The notes beneath the pieces were generated by a model. The model saw only the letters and a program-made list of their open reading frames with translations. It was not told the DNA's origin and made no database searches. This document shows, piece after piece, positions 25,457-36,388 of a stretch of 64,000 bases of DNA. The DNA lies in the NCBI RefSeq assembly GCF_012932915.1, contig NZ_VCQU01000019.1, positions 1-64,000 of the forward strand, given 5' to 3'. Position numbers and translations under genes: made by a program. The DNA comes from Antrihabitans stalactiti. Lineage in GTDB: Bacteria; Actinomycetota; Actinomycetes; Mycobacteriales; Mycobacteriaceae. How positions within the stretch are numbered: the first letter of the stretch is position 1; every line of letters starts with the position of its first letter.

Positions 25457-25900
25457 TCAGGCCCGCGCCCTGGACCTGCGCTTCGAATCCAGTCCCCCGA
25501 ATCCGAGCAGGCCGTCGAGGCCGAACTTGCCCGAGCCGAGCGTGGCGATCAGCAGCGAGCCTGCGCCCAATGCGAGGACCAACTCGTAGCCACCGCTGGA
25601 GGCGAACAGTCCTTTGTCGAGGTGGACAGTCAGCAGTGCGCCAGCCATGTCGAGGAAAAGCAGTAGGCCGGCGATCGGAGTGAGGACCCCGAGAATCAAT
25701 GCGGTGCCGCCGACCAATTCGACGAAAGTCGCGTAGTACGCCGACAGTTCGGGCGCCGGCACGTCCATGGCCTCGAAGCCGGCCTTCGTAGCATCGAGGC
25801 CTTTGGTGTGCAGCTTCTGCCAGCCGTGAGCGACGAAGATGACGCCGAGTGCGACGCGCGCGATGAGCAGTCCGAGGTTTCGTGGCAGCGTTAAGTTCAT
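25457..25900 (-). CDS. DoxX family membrane protein
   Basis: 147 aa, four membrane helices: GLLIARVALGVIFVAHGWQK near the start, the DVPAPELSAYYATFVELVGG segment and ILGVLTPIAGLLLFLDM are as in DoxX. Members are linked to redox or sulfur metabolism and to stress, but the exact role here is unknown. Basic C-terminus (SKRRSRARA). Convergent with the GGDEF-EAL gene. Confidence 0.9.
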   Translation of the reverse strand: MNLTLPRNLGLLIARVALGVIFVAHGWQKLHTKGLDATKAGFEAMDVPAPELSAYYATFVELVGGTALILGVLTPIAGLLLFLDMAGALLTVHLDKGLFASSGGYELVLALGAGSLLIATLGSGKFGLDGLLGFGGLDSKRRSRARA

Positions 25901-25924
25901 TTTTCAACAATACCGACGCGAACT

Positions 25925-25964
25925 GTGCGCGAGTTTGGCCCCTCTGGGGGCCAAACTCACGCAC
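25925..25964. terminator. Hairpin between esterase and DoxX genes
   Basis: GTGCGCGAGTTTGGCCCC (25925-25942), TCTG loop, and its complement with one mismatch (25947-25964). Its CCCCTCTGGGGG core is shared with the 114-bp repeats at 42622 and 48278. It separates the esterase stop (25971) from the DoxX start. Confidence 0.6.
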
Positions 25965-25970
25965 GGGCCG

Positions 25971-26884
25971 TTAGGCAAACCGTTTCGACAAGAACCGCAC
26001 GACCGCGTCGCGCAACTCCCGACAGCGCGGCACCGCACCCGACATCCAGTACGCACCGTGGACGAGGCCGTCGAATCGGATCGACTCGGTCTCGACGCCT
26101 GCCGCCGCAAGCTGTTCCGCGTACGCCTCGGCTTCGTCGCGACTGACCTCATATTCCATCGTCAGGACGAGCGCAGGCGGCAGGCCAGCCAGCGATTTCG
26201 CTTTCGACGGCGACGCGAGCGGGTTCTCGGCATCGGCGGGCGAGCGCAGATACTGCTCCCAGAACCAGTCGAGCCCGGCTGCCGTGATCACGTACCCCTC
26301 AGCGCATTCCGTCTTCGAGGGCAGTTGCGCGGTCGTGTCGATGACCGGATATACCAAGACCTGCGCGGTCAATGCAGGGCCGCCTTCGTCGCGCGCTCGC
26401 TGTGCGGCGACCGCAGCCAAGTTACCGCCCGCGCTATCCCCCATCACTGCAATGCGATTCGGATCTCCTCCGAATTCACCTGCATGCTCGCCGACCCAGC
26501 ACAGGGCAGCGAACGTATCGTCGGTCGCGGCGGGGAATTTGTGCTCAGGAGCCAGCCGATAGGTCGCGGCAACGACGATCGCACCGACGTCGTTCGCCAA
26601 CGCCCGGACCGGCTCATCGATTTCGGCGAGCCCGCCACCGACGAAACCACCGCCGTGGAAGTACACAACGATCGGGAGCGGACCTTCCGCTTCCGGCACG
26701 TAAATCCGGATCGCTTGTCCACCAACGGAATCCTCGATCACCCGAGCGACTTCCCGAGGCGGCAACTGCAACCCGACGAAGGTTGCGACGACCTCGCGCG
26801 TGGCCTCGACGCCGAGCTTCTCGAAGGATTGCAATCCTTGTTCGGCAAGTCCGTCGATCAGGCCCTGGACGTGTGCATCGACGG

Positions 26885-26888
<4 letters not shown>
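25971..26888 (-). CDS. Hormone-sensitive-lipase-type alpha/beta hydrolase (LipR-like)
   Basis: 305 aa. The HSL signature YFHGGGFVGGG near residue 80 is the oxyanion hole, GDSAGGN near 150 the nucleophile elbow, and DGLVHG near 275 the catalytic His. Its ATG overlaps the BVMO stop (ATGA), so ketone oxidation to an ester and hydrolysis of that ester are probably coupled. The pairing BVMO then HSL-type esterase next to a PknK-like kinase also occurs in the mycobacterial mymA-lipR region. Confidence 0.92.
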
Positions 26889-28540
<1,652 letters not shown>

Positions 28541-28662
28541 GGCGGTCCTTCCGAGTGGTGATGCCATTGGGTGATGGCTTCCAGACTCGGCTGTGTGGAC
28601 CCCGAAAACGTGGGGCAGATCACCCCATCGACTACCCGTATTTACACGGTGCGAGCGAATTC

Positions 28663-31600
28663 CTACGAGACGGCATTGCTCGCTACCCACGACGCGATCT
28701 GCGTCCGTGAGGTGAAGTCCAACTTGGCCAGTATTCGCTCGACATGACCGTCCACCGTCCGTGGCGAGATGACGAGCGATTCGGCGACGGCCTTGTTGCT
28801 CAGACCTTGCGAGATCAACGCGGCAATCTCGCGCTCGCGTTTTGTGAGCAAAGATTTCTCTGCAGTCGAGCGGACCGGAGCAGTTGGCGATTGCAACGCA
28901 AGGTCGAGCGCTGCGTCCTTGGTCAACCCGGCACGTTTGGCGATCAGGTCGTCGATTCGCTTCTGGCCCAATGCTTTCACGACAATCGCGGCGGACGCCA
29001 GCGAGTCGCGGTGACTGCCCGGACCGAACGCTTCGACGGTGGTCCCCAACGCGGTCCAGACGGCTTGCGCCGCGCCGTACAGGTCGGCAGCACGCTCGAA
29101 GTTCTTCCGCGTCGATTCGATCCAGGACAGCAGCTCGATGGTCAACGCGACGCAGATGCTGTCCTTGAACGAGCGCTGGACGGTGAGTGCGGCGCGGGCG
29201 TCGCGCTCGGCCAGGTCGAGATCACCCAAGTGCCAACGGGTGACGCCGCTGATCCACAGCGTGTACGCATACGCCCAGAGCTCGCCGTGCGTGCGGCACA
29301 GTTCCAACGCTGTGCCGCAGGTCCGTAACGCGTCGTCGTGGCGACGGTGGTAGGTCTGCGCCATTGCGAGTTGGAACGCCGTGGTCAGTTGCGACGCCTT
29401 GTCCCCGACCGAGATGAAGCCCGCCGTTGCGCGCTCGAACGAGTCGATTGCAGCCGCGGTGTCGCCGGAGAACAAGTAATGGATGCCGGTCCATTGCGCC
29501 GAATGCGCGGCCAGCCGTTCGTCGTGGCGAGCGAGAGCGAGTGCACTGCTTTGCGCGAGCCAGTCTGCGGCCGGATCACGATCGCCCTGAATCAGCGCCA
29601 CCCACGCCGCGACCCACAGCGCCTCGCCGCGATGGGGACTGGATTCCGGCAATACAGTGACGATCTGCTCGAGCACGCGGCGTCCGTCGCTGAGGAACCC
29701 ACCCGCGATCCAGTGATATTGCAGTCCGGCAGCGAGCTCGGCACCCGACCCCAACTCACCGGGCGTCGTCACCGACCACTCCAATGCCGACAACAGATTC
29801 GGGTGGTCGCGTTTCATCGCCGCCAACGCCGTGGCCTGCCCTGGTCCACACCATCGCTGCACCATTCGCGTTGCGGCACGAAGGTAGTGGTCGCGGTGGC
29901 GTTTCCGCACGACGGCGTGATCGCCGGACTGCGCGAGCAGCTCCGCGCCGTATTCGCGCACGGTCATCAACTGGCGGTACCGCACGGATTCACCGTCGCG
30001 ATCGATCACAAGAATCGATTTGGCGACAAGACGATCGAGGACGTCCATGACCTCGTCACGATCGAGATCGGCGAATCCGCACACCTGCTCGGCCGCGTCG
30101 AGATCGAGGCTGCCGGTGAACACCGAAAGTCGTGCCCACAAAAGCTTTTCGGCATCGGTGCACAGCTCGTAGCTCCAGTCGATCAGTGCCCGGAGCGTCT
30201 GCTGCCTCGGCAGGGCAACGCGATTACCACCGGTCAGCAGCTGAAACCGACGGTCCAGGCGAGCGACGATCTGCGTGACCGACAATGCCCGCAGCCGCGT
30301 CGACGCGAGTTCGATCGCGAGCGGAATCCCGTCGAGCCGGTTGCACAGCTGCACGACGGCAGCCGAATTCTCCTTCGTCACAGTGAATTCGGGTGAGATA
30401 TCGCGGGCTCGATCGATCAACAACCGCACGGCTTCGAACCTGTCGATTCCGTCAGGGCTGTGCACGACGTCAGGCGGCGGAGTGGTCAACGGCGGGACGA
30501 CGCAGGTGTGTTCGCCCGCGATGCCCAGTGGTTCGCGGCTGGTCGCCAGGATTCGCAGCCCGGGAGCCTCGGCAAGCAACTCGTCGACCAGCGCCGACGC
30601 CGGGGCGAGCAAGTGCTCGCAATTATCGAGCACGATGAGCGACTGGCGCTCGCGCAGGAAGTCGGCAAGCTTTCTGCTCGGTGCACGGTTCGACTGGTCC
30701 GGCACCGCGAGGGTCGACACGACGGCGGAGGCCAAGCTGGATTCGTCTTCGACGCTTGCCAATTCGACGATCCAGGTGCCGTCGCGAAATGCTCGCCGCG
30801 ATCGATCGGCGAGTTCGTAGGCCAACCGAGTCTTACCGACACCGCCGGGTCCGGTCAGCGTGACCAGTCGCGACTCCCCCATCGCGGACTTCGCGTCAGC
30901 CAGTTCGCGACGACGGCCGACGAAGCTGGTGATCACGGCGTGCTGCTTGGGGCGGCTCGGCGTCGATTCGACCGGGGCGGCTTCACCGGCAATTGCCATC
31001 TCGTCGACGGCGAAACCGTTTCTGCGCTGTACCTTTCGCAATTCGGCGCCGAGGTCTGCAGCCGAGGCATACCGGTCGGCTGGGTCGCGCGCCATCGCGC
31101 GCTCGAGCACCGCACAGACGTCGTCGGGCAACTCGTCGCGCCGCACTGCGCTGAAAAGCGTTGCACCGAGACCGTATACATCCGACGCGATAGTCGGCAG
31201 TTCACCGCGTAACACTTCAGGTGCGGCGAAAGCGGGCGATGCTGTGATCGTCCCGGTACTGGTCTCGAAGGTGCCCGACATCCGCGAGATGCCGAAATCG
31301 CCGAGTTGAGGTTCGCCGTACTCCGTCAGCAGGATGTTCGCCGGTTTGACGTCGCGGTGCACGATCCCGGCACGATGCGCGGATTCGAGTGCGCCGGCGA
31401 GCTTTATCCCAACCCGCAGCGCGTCGCCCAACGGGAGCGCGCCCGAGGCGCGAATGCGAACGTCCAACGAGTCCTGCGGGTGAAACTGCATGACGAGATA
31501 CGGTCGCCCGGTGGTCGTGACGCCGACCTGCAGGATGTTGACGATGTTCGGGTGCCCGGACAGACGTCCCATCGCACGCTGTTCGCGAAGGAACCGGTCG

Positions 31601-31797
31601 AGGTTTTCGCCGTCCAACCCTGAGGTCAGTACCTTGACGGCGACCGTGCGATCGAGTGCCGGCTGTCGGCAGCGATAGACGATCCCGAAGCCGCCGCGAC
31701 CGATCTCGCGAGCGTCTTCGAAACCTTCTTCCTCGAGTTCGGCGGCCACACCCGTATCGGCATGGCGTTGAGTCGAGGTCGGATCACTACCAGCCAT
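28663..31797 (-). CDS. Ser/Thr protein kinase-ATPase-LuxR regulator (PknK-like)
   Basis: 1044 aa. Residues about 25-265 are a protein kinase: GRGGFG loop, VAVKVL Lys, HRDVKPANILL, and DFG in LGDFGISR. About 300-700 is a signal-type ATPase with P-loop GPGGVGKTRLA and IVLDNCEHLL; then TPR-like helices; the last 65 residues are a LuxR helix-turn-helix (LTKREREIAALISQGLSNKAVAES is within it). Same design as M. tuberculosis PknK. The start overlaps the maleylacetate reductase stop by 1 nt (TGATG), so it is translated with the hydroxyquinol operon and likely controls it or the BVMO genes downstream. The stimulus is unknown. Confidence 0.93.
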   Translation of the reverse strand: MAGSDPTSTQRHADTGVAAELEEEGFEDAREIGRGGFGIVYRCRQPALDRTVAVKVLTSGLDGENLDRFLREQRAMGRLSGHPNIVNILQVGVTTTGRPYLVMQFHPQDSLDVRIRASGALPLGDALRVGIKLAGALESAHRAGIVHRDVKPANILLTEYGEPQLGDFGISRMSGTFETSTGTITASPAFAAPEVLRGELPTIASDVYGLGATLFSAVRRDELPDDVCAVLERAMARDPADRYASAADLGAELRKVQRRNGFAVDEMAIAGEAAPVESTPSRPKQHAVITSFVGRRRELADAKSAMGESRLVTLTGPGGVGKTRLAYELADRSRRAFRDGTWIVELASVEDESSLASAVVSTLAVPDQSNRAPSRKLADFLRERQSLIVLDNCEHLLAPASALVDELLAEAPGLRILATSREPLGIAGEHTCVVPPLTTPPPDVVHSPDGIDRFEAVRLLIDRARDISPEFTVTKENSAAVVQLCNRLDGIPLAIELASTRLRALSVTQIVARLDRRFQLLTGGNRVALPRQQTLRALIDWSYELCTDAEKLLWARLSVFTGSLDLDAAEQVCGFADLDRDEVMDVLDRLVAKSILVIDRDGESVRYRQLMTVREYGAELLAQSGDHAVVRKRHRDHYLRAATRMVQRWCGPGQATALAAMKRDHPNLLSALEWSVTTPGELGSGAELAAGLQYHWIAGGFLSDGRRVLEQIVTVLPESSPHRGEALWVAAWVALIQGDRDPAADWLAQSSALALARHDERLAAHSAQWTGIHYLFSGDTAAAIDSFERATAGFISVGDKASQLTTAFQLAMAQTYHRRHDDALRTCGTALELCRTHGELWAYAYTLWISGVTRWHLGDLDLAERDARAALTVQRSFKDSICVALTIELLSWIESTRKNFERAADLYGAAQAVWTALGTTVEAFGPGSHRDSLASAAIVVKALGQKRIDDLIAKRAGLTKDAALDLALQSPTAPVRSTAEKSLLTKREREIAALISQGLSNKAVAESLVISPRTVDGHVERILAKLDFTSRTQIASWVASNAVS

Positions 31798-32855
31798 CAG
31801 GCCTGCAATTCTATGTCTCCATGCAGGGCCGCGAGCAGAAGCGAGCGAAGTGCCAGCGCGGTGACCGGTCTGCCGGAATACACATTCCCGACCACCTGCT
31901 CGACGACCGTATCGAGATCGCGCTCGGTCAGCCCGAGTTCGGCCAGCGATCGCGGCGCGCCGAGTCTGTCAGCCAATGCCGAGAATCCTTGTGCGGGAGC
32001 CGCCGTGCCCAACGCTCGCTGTAGCGCGGCTTCCGTTTCGGGTTCGGTCGCGAGCATGTACGCAGCAACGTGCGGAAGCACGACGGCGTGGGTGTCCGCG
32101 TGCGGAAGGTCGAAGGTGCCGCCCAGCACATGGCACAGCTTGTGGTGCAAGCCCATCGTCGTTGCACCCAAACACGCACCGCACAGCCATGCGCCGCGGA
32201 GCGCGTCGGTGCGGGCCGCCAAGTCGAACCCGTGCGCGACGACCGTGGGCAACGACGCTGCCAGACTCCGGACGCCTTCCTCTGCCACGAGCGACGTGAT
32301 CGGCGAGCGGTCAGGTGCATAGAGAGCTTCCATCGCATGCGCCATCGCGTTCAGCCCGCTCGTCGCAGACACTCCGGACGGCAGCCGAAATGTCAGTGCA
32401 GGATCGTAAATCACGCTGCGCGGCAATACTTTCCGATCGCGACCGGTCTGCTTGCGGGCGTTCTCGGTCCTCCCCCAGATCGTGGTCATCTCCGAGCCGG
32501 CGTAGGTCGTCGGAATCGCGACGAACGGAAGGTCTGCGTCCAACGCAAGGATCTTGCCGAGCCCGATCGTCGATCCGCCGCCGATGGCGACACAGCCGTC
32601 GGCGCCGCTCGCGGCCTTCGTGGCCGCCTCGACCACGTCGACGGGGACGTGCATGCGCGCGCCGTCGAAGATGCCGATCGCCGTGCTACCGAGAAGGTTC
32701 ATGACCTGTTCGGCGAGCGCTCGCTGACCGGGTGTGCTCAACACAAGGACTTTTTTCAACCCGAGGGCGTCGATCTCGGGTGCGAGCCGGTTCAGGCTGC
32801 CCGCGCCGAAGACCACCCGCATCGGGAGTGCCTCGTAGGTGAATTCGTCGGTCAC
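31797..32855 (-). CDS. Maleylacetate reductase
   Basis: 352 aa from a GTG overlapping the previous stop (GTGA). Iron-alcohol-dehydrogenase fold: GGGSTIGLGK near 92, PTTYAGSEMT near 115, and the HKLCHVLGG ... HADTHAVVLPH region near 235-255. Reduces maleylacetate to 3-oxoadipate with NAD(P)H, the step after hydroxyquinol ring cleavage. The dehydrogenase family normally binds Fe or Zn through the same His positions; maleylacetate reductases may not need metal. Confidence 0.93.
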   Translation of the reverse strand: MTDEFTYEALPMRVVFGAGSLNRLAPEIDALGLKKVLVLSTPGQRALAEQVMNLLGSTAIGIFDGARMHVPVDVVEAATKAASGADGCVAIGGGSTIGLGKILALDADLPFVAIPTTYAGSEMTTIWGRTENARKQTGRDRKVLPRSVIYDPALTFRLPSGVSATSGLNAMAHAMEALYAPDRSPITSLVAEEGVRSLAASLPTVVAHGFDLAARTDALRGAWLCGACLGATTMGLHHKLCHVLGGTFDLPHADTHAVVLPHVAAYMLATEPETEAALQRALGTAAPAQGFSALADRLGAPRSLAELGLTERDLDTVVEQVVGNVYSGRPVTALALRSLLLAALHGDIELQA

Positions 32856-33679
32856 TGTGCCTGCTCCAGCGCGATGTCGAATGCGGCGTGCCTGATCCCG
32901 TCGTCGCCGGGAACGAAATCCACCACCAGACTGCGCTTCACAGCGAACACTGCGTCGCTGTCCAGATACGGACTGTCGGCGACGAAGACGTGCGTGGTCA
33001 CCGTCTCGTAGCCGGGTGCGCTCGCGATGAAGTGAATATGAGCCGGGCGGTACGGATGGCGGCCGGTTGCGCCGAGCAACCTGCCGATCGGCCCGTCGGT
33101 CGGGATCGGATAGTGGCTGGGCACGACGGTCCGAAAGTGGAAGCGTCCCTGGTCATCCGCGGTGAACAGTCCGCGCCCGTTGCCCGGCGGTTGGATACCG
33201 GGTTGCTGGACGTCGTAGAACCCGTGGTCGGTCGCCTGCCAGACATCTATGACCGCTCCGGCGAGCGGTGTGCCGTCGACTGCGGTGACCGTTCCCGACA
33301 CCTCGCATTGTTGGCCGGTGCCGATCAGGTCGATGGTGTCGCCGAGCTCGCGCCGCGGCGATTCCGTCATGTGGAACGGTCCGAGCACTGTGCCGTCGGT
33401 TGCGTCGCCGTCGCCGCCGTTGATCGTCTCGATCAACATGGACACGCCGAACACGTCGGAGAGCAGCACGAACTCCTGCCGCGTGTCGTCACACGTGTGG
33501 CCGACTGCGGTCAGGAACTCGATTGCCTGCCCCCATTCCCGCTGTGTCGGCCGGATCTCGCGGACGAACTCGTGAAGGTGCCGGGTCAGGGTGGTCACGA
33601 TCTCCCGGAGGCGCGGATCCGACGTGTTCTGGAAGCTCTCCTGAACCGCTGCGGTGGCGGTGTCCTCGGTGAAATCCAT
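32852..33679 (-). CDS. Hydroxyquinol 1,2-dioxygenase
   Basis: 275 aa from the ATG at 33679 (MDFTEDTATAA). Intradiol dioxygenase with the four Fe(III) ligands visible: Y155 in DHGFYDV, Y190 in PSHYPIP, and H214 and H216 in PAHIHF. The LGPFHM region and the maleylacetate reductase downstream point to hydroxyquinol (1,2,4-trihydroxybenzene) rather than catechol as substrate. The ORF reads open upstream, but homologues begin here. 10 bp after the hydrolase gene. Confidence 0.93.
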   Translation of the reverse strand: MDFTEDTATAAVQESFQNTSDPRLREIVTTLTRHLHEFVREIRPTQREWGQAIEFLTAVGHTCDDTRQEFVLLSDVFGVSMLIETINGGDGDATDGTVLGPFHMTESPRRELGDTIDLIGTGQQCEVSGTVTAVDGTPLAGAVIDVWQATDHGFYDVQQPGIQPPGNGRGLFTADDQGRFHFRTVVPSHYPIPTDGPIGRLLGATGRHPYRPAHIHFIASAPGYETVTTHVFVADSPYLDSDAVFAVKRSLVVDFVPGDDGIRHAAFDIALEQAQ

Positions 33680-33689
33680 AATGCCCCTT

Positions 33690-34769
33690 TCATGTTCGCG
33701 TGAGCTGATGAGCGAACCAGTCTGCAACGAACGCTGTGCGCTCGAACGAATGGTTGTAGATCGTGTGCTCGCCGTCGTCCCAGATACGCAGCGTCGCAGT
33801 GTCGTTGCGAGCGGCGTCGAGGAACGGGCGCTGGTCGTCGAGCGTGACGATGGCGTCGTTTCCACCGTGCAGCACAAGCAGCGGACAGTCGATGCGGTGC
33901 TGCTGCGGATCGAACCGCAATCGGGCGAAGTTCCTCTCGACATCGTCGGCCTCCTTTGTTCCGAGCATCGCCAGCGCCTGCTCCCGAAAGGTCCTGAAGT
34001 CCAGCAGGCGCGGCACCGCAGGTGCGCCGTTGACGCAGCACGCGCCGACTCGGCTGTCCGCCGCGGCGGTGTGCGCCGCGTACAAGCCCCCGAGGCTGTT
34101 GCCCCACACACCGACCGATCCGCCGAGGCTGGAATCGGCAAGCGCATGCTCGACGAAGGCACCGAAGGCCGCCGCAATGTCGACGTCCAACAACACGCCA
34201 CCGTCGAGCCTGGTCTCCCCCTGCCCGGGTCCCTCGGCGAGGATCGTCGCAAGGCCTCTCTCCGCAAACGCGTCCGCACACCGGAGATATGCTGCACCCC
34301 AGCCACTTTGACCGCCGAACACGATCACCGTGCCGAGCGCCGGCACCTTCGGGCGTACCAGCCAGCCGGCGAGGTAGCCATTGCCCAGAGGGAGGCGGAG
34401 GCGTTCCCAGGCTGGCGTGGCCAGATCGGCCGCTCGGCCGAGTGTGTCGATAAGACGGGCGTACAGGTCTCGCTTACGCGGTATGTCGAAATTGAACGCC
34501 ATCTGCGCGAAGACCAATGCGGCTGCAGCCGAACGATATTCGGCAAGGGATGTGATCAGGTTGCCATCTCGCATGGCAGTTGCTGCGCGCTCGAGGTGGG
34601 CGTCGGCCAGCGCTTCAGCGGCCTCGTCCCATGGAATACCCGCGCTCGTGCGTTCCTGCATTGCGAGTACGTCGGCGTAATCCACGCCGTAGTCGAGCAT
34701 TCTAGTTACCGGCATGGCCCGCCAGTGGGCGGCGACGAGGGCCGCCCCGGACTCGGTTGTGGTAGTCAT
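33690..34769 (-). CDS. Alpha/beta hydrolase of the C-C hydrolase (DHPON hydrolase-like) type
   Basis: 359 aa. N-terminal helical cap (about 1-130) then the hydrolase core: GGQSGWG oxyanion region near 152, nucleophile S225 in GNSLGG, Asp in HGGNDAIV near 308, His in DGEHTIYNH near 335. This cap and core match the FrsA/2,6-dihydroxypseudooxynicotine hydrolase group, which cleaves aryl ketones to a phenol and an acid. Here it would release hydroxyquinol from an acyl-hydroxyquinol; that is inference from the neighbours. ATGA overlap with the FAD monooxygenase stop. Confidence 0.82.
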   Translation of the reverse strand: MTTTTESGAALVAAHWRAMPVTRMLDYGVDYADVLAMQERTSAGIPWDEAAEALADAHLERAATAMRDGNLITSLAEYRSAAAALVFAQMAFNFDIPRKRDLYARLIDTLGRAADLATPAWERLRLPLGNGYLAGWLVRPKVPALGTVIVFGGQSGWGAAYLRCADAFAERGLATILAEGPGQGETRLDGGVLLDVDIAAAFGAFVEHALADSSLGGSVGVWGNSLGGLYAAHTAAADSRVGACCVNGAPAVPRLLDFRTFREQALAMLGTKEADDVERNFARLRFDPQQHRIDCPLLVLHGGNDAIVTLDDQRPFLDAARNDTATLRIWDDGEHTIYNHSFERTAFVADWFAHQLTRT

Positions 34770-36346
34770 ACCGCAACCTGCTCACGAGTCGTTTTCCACG
34801 CGAGTCGATTTTGTAAGGCGTCGATGAGTGCGGGCAGGTCGGCCATCCGGCCGGCGCCGAACAAATGAAAGTCCGGACGTGCAATGAACACGTCGATATC
34901 GTTGTCGGCCAAATACTTCCGGTACACACCGGCCGCATCGCGAATGTCCGCCAGCGCGATGACGACTGCGTCGAGCCCGGTGAGAAAGTCGAGTTGCGCG
35001 GAATCCAGCACAGCGCGTGGATCACCGCTGGCGATCACGGCGAATCCGCGACCGACAACATCGTCGAATCGCCCTCGCACGCCTGCGAACTCAACTTCGC
35101 CTTGCGGGGCTAGTGTGCCTGCCAGCCCCGTCGCGCTGCCGTCGGGCCCGCAGTGGACGACTCCTCCGACAAGAGTCGGGAACGGCGGAGGCGGCGGTAC
35201 GGTTCCGGTGCGGAATGCCTCATCGCGGGCAGCTGCTGCGTCGTGGTCGTGAGTGTTTGCAATCCGGCCCAACGCGACCGAGTTCTCCACGATTGCTGTT
35301 GCGTGCGGGCGTCTTTCGGCCTCATAGGTATCCAACAGCTTCTCATCAGCCCGACCGCGCAATACCAGGTCGAGCTTCCACGCCAAGGTGATCGCGTCCC
35401 GCATGCCCGAACAGGCACCTTGCCCCATGTACGGCGGCATCGTGTGGGCTGCGTCGCCGGCCAACAGCACCCGCCCACGCCGCCACTCCTGCGCTACCCG
35501 CGCCTGAAAGACGTAGACAACCTGACGCAGCATCCGAACATCGTCAGGTCCGATGCCGTGCTGTTCGCGCAGCCACTGCCAACCGAATTCCGGCCGCTCG
35601 AACTCGGACGCGTCCTCACCGGGCAGCAGTGCAAGCTCGAACCGCTGTCGCGTCTTGCCGATCGGCATGAACATGTGACCGCGCGCGGGATCACAAACCT
35701 GGATCAAGCGATCGAACTTCGCGCCGAGCGGCCGCAAGCGTTCAGTGTCGATATTGAGCCACCGGTCGTCGACACCTAGATCGGCGCGGTCGATGCCGAG
35801 TGCGGTCCGTACGAAACTGTTCGCACCGTCAGCGCCGACGAGGAAGCGGGCGGTCACCGTTCGCGCGTCGCTCTGGTTGGACCATTGTTCGGTCCGGCTC
35901 GCGGCCCACGGTCGAAACGTCACCGAGACGCTGTCGGGATGCTGCTCGAATGCGACGACGACGTTGCCTTGGTTCACTTCGACGTTGGGGAAGCTCCGCA
36001 CACGGGCATCGATCGCATCCTCGATGTCGGGCTGATACATCGCGATATGTGCAGGAAACCCAGCCGATTCGCCGCTGAAGTCCAGGTCGACCAGGACCTC
36101 GCCTGCGCCATTGACGTACCGATAACTATCGATCGGACGGCCGTCTCGCAAGGCGTGATCGACATCGGCGACGGACTGGATCACACGCGCAACCTCTCCG
36201 TCGATGTGGGTGAGGCGCGGAAGTCCGTACAGTCCGGGCCATTTCTCGATCACGATCACGCGATGGCCCGCCTGTCCGAGGGCGGAGGCCAAGACGAGGC
36301 CGGTCGGGCCGTAACCGATGATTGCGACGTCATAGTGAGTGTTCAT
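34766..36346 (-). CDS. FAD-dependent aromatic hydroxylase (MhpA-like)
   Basis: 526 aa from the ATG at 36346 (MNTHYDVAIIGYGPTG, the GxGxxG FAD motif). DG motif region and GDAAHTMPPYMGQGACSGMRD near 290-310 are class A flavoprotein hydroxylase signatures. Nearest types are 3-(3-hydroxyphenyl)propionate hydroxylase and resorcinol hydroxylases, which ortho-hydroxylate a phenol. C-terminal 130 residues form the usual thioredoxin-like domain. First gene of the hydroxyquinol operon, 42 bp after the AraC stop on the same strand. Confidence 0.88.
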   Translation of the reverse strand: MNTHYDVAIIGYGPTGLVLASALGQAGHRVIVIEKWPGLYGLPRLTHIDGEVARVIQSVADVDHALRDGRPIDSYRYVNGAGEVLVDLDFSGESAGFPAHIAMYQPDIEDAIDARVRSFPNVEVNQGNVVVAFEQHPDSVSVTFRPWAASRTEQWSNQSDARTVTARFLVGADGANSFVRTALGIDRADLGVDDRWLNIDTERLRPLGAKFDRLIQVCDPARGHMFMPIGKTRQRFELALLPGEDASEFERPEFGWQWLREQHGIGPDDVRMLRQVVYVFQARVAQEWRRGRVLLAGDAAHTMPPYMGQGACSGMRDAITLAWKLDLVLRGRADEKLLDTYEAERRPHATAIVENSVALGRIANTHDHDAAAARDEAFRTGTVPPPPPFPTLVGGVVHCGPDGSATGLAGTLAPQGEVEFAGVRGRFDDVVGRGFAVIASGDPRAVLDSAQLDFLTGLDAVVIALADIRDAAGVYRKYLADNDIDVFIARPDFHLFGAGRMADLPALIDALQNRLAWKTTREQVAV

Positions 36347-36388
36347 GAATGCGACGTTAGAAATCGGCGGACGCATCTGCGATCCACA

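Noticed and set aside
32852-34306. 484-codon frame joining the hydroxyquinol dioxygenase to upstream sequence
   Set aside because: The upstream 209 codons are Arg/Ser-rich and lie antiparallel or out of frame to the hydrolase gene; the dioxygenase family begins at 33679.
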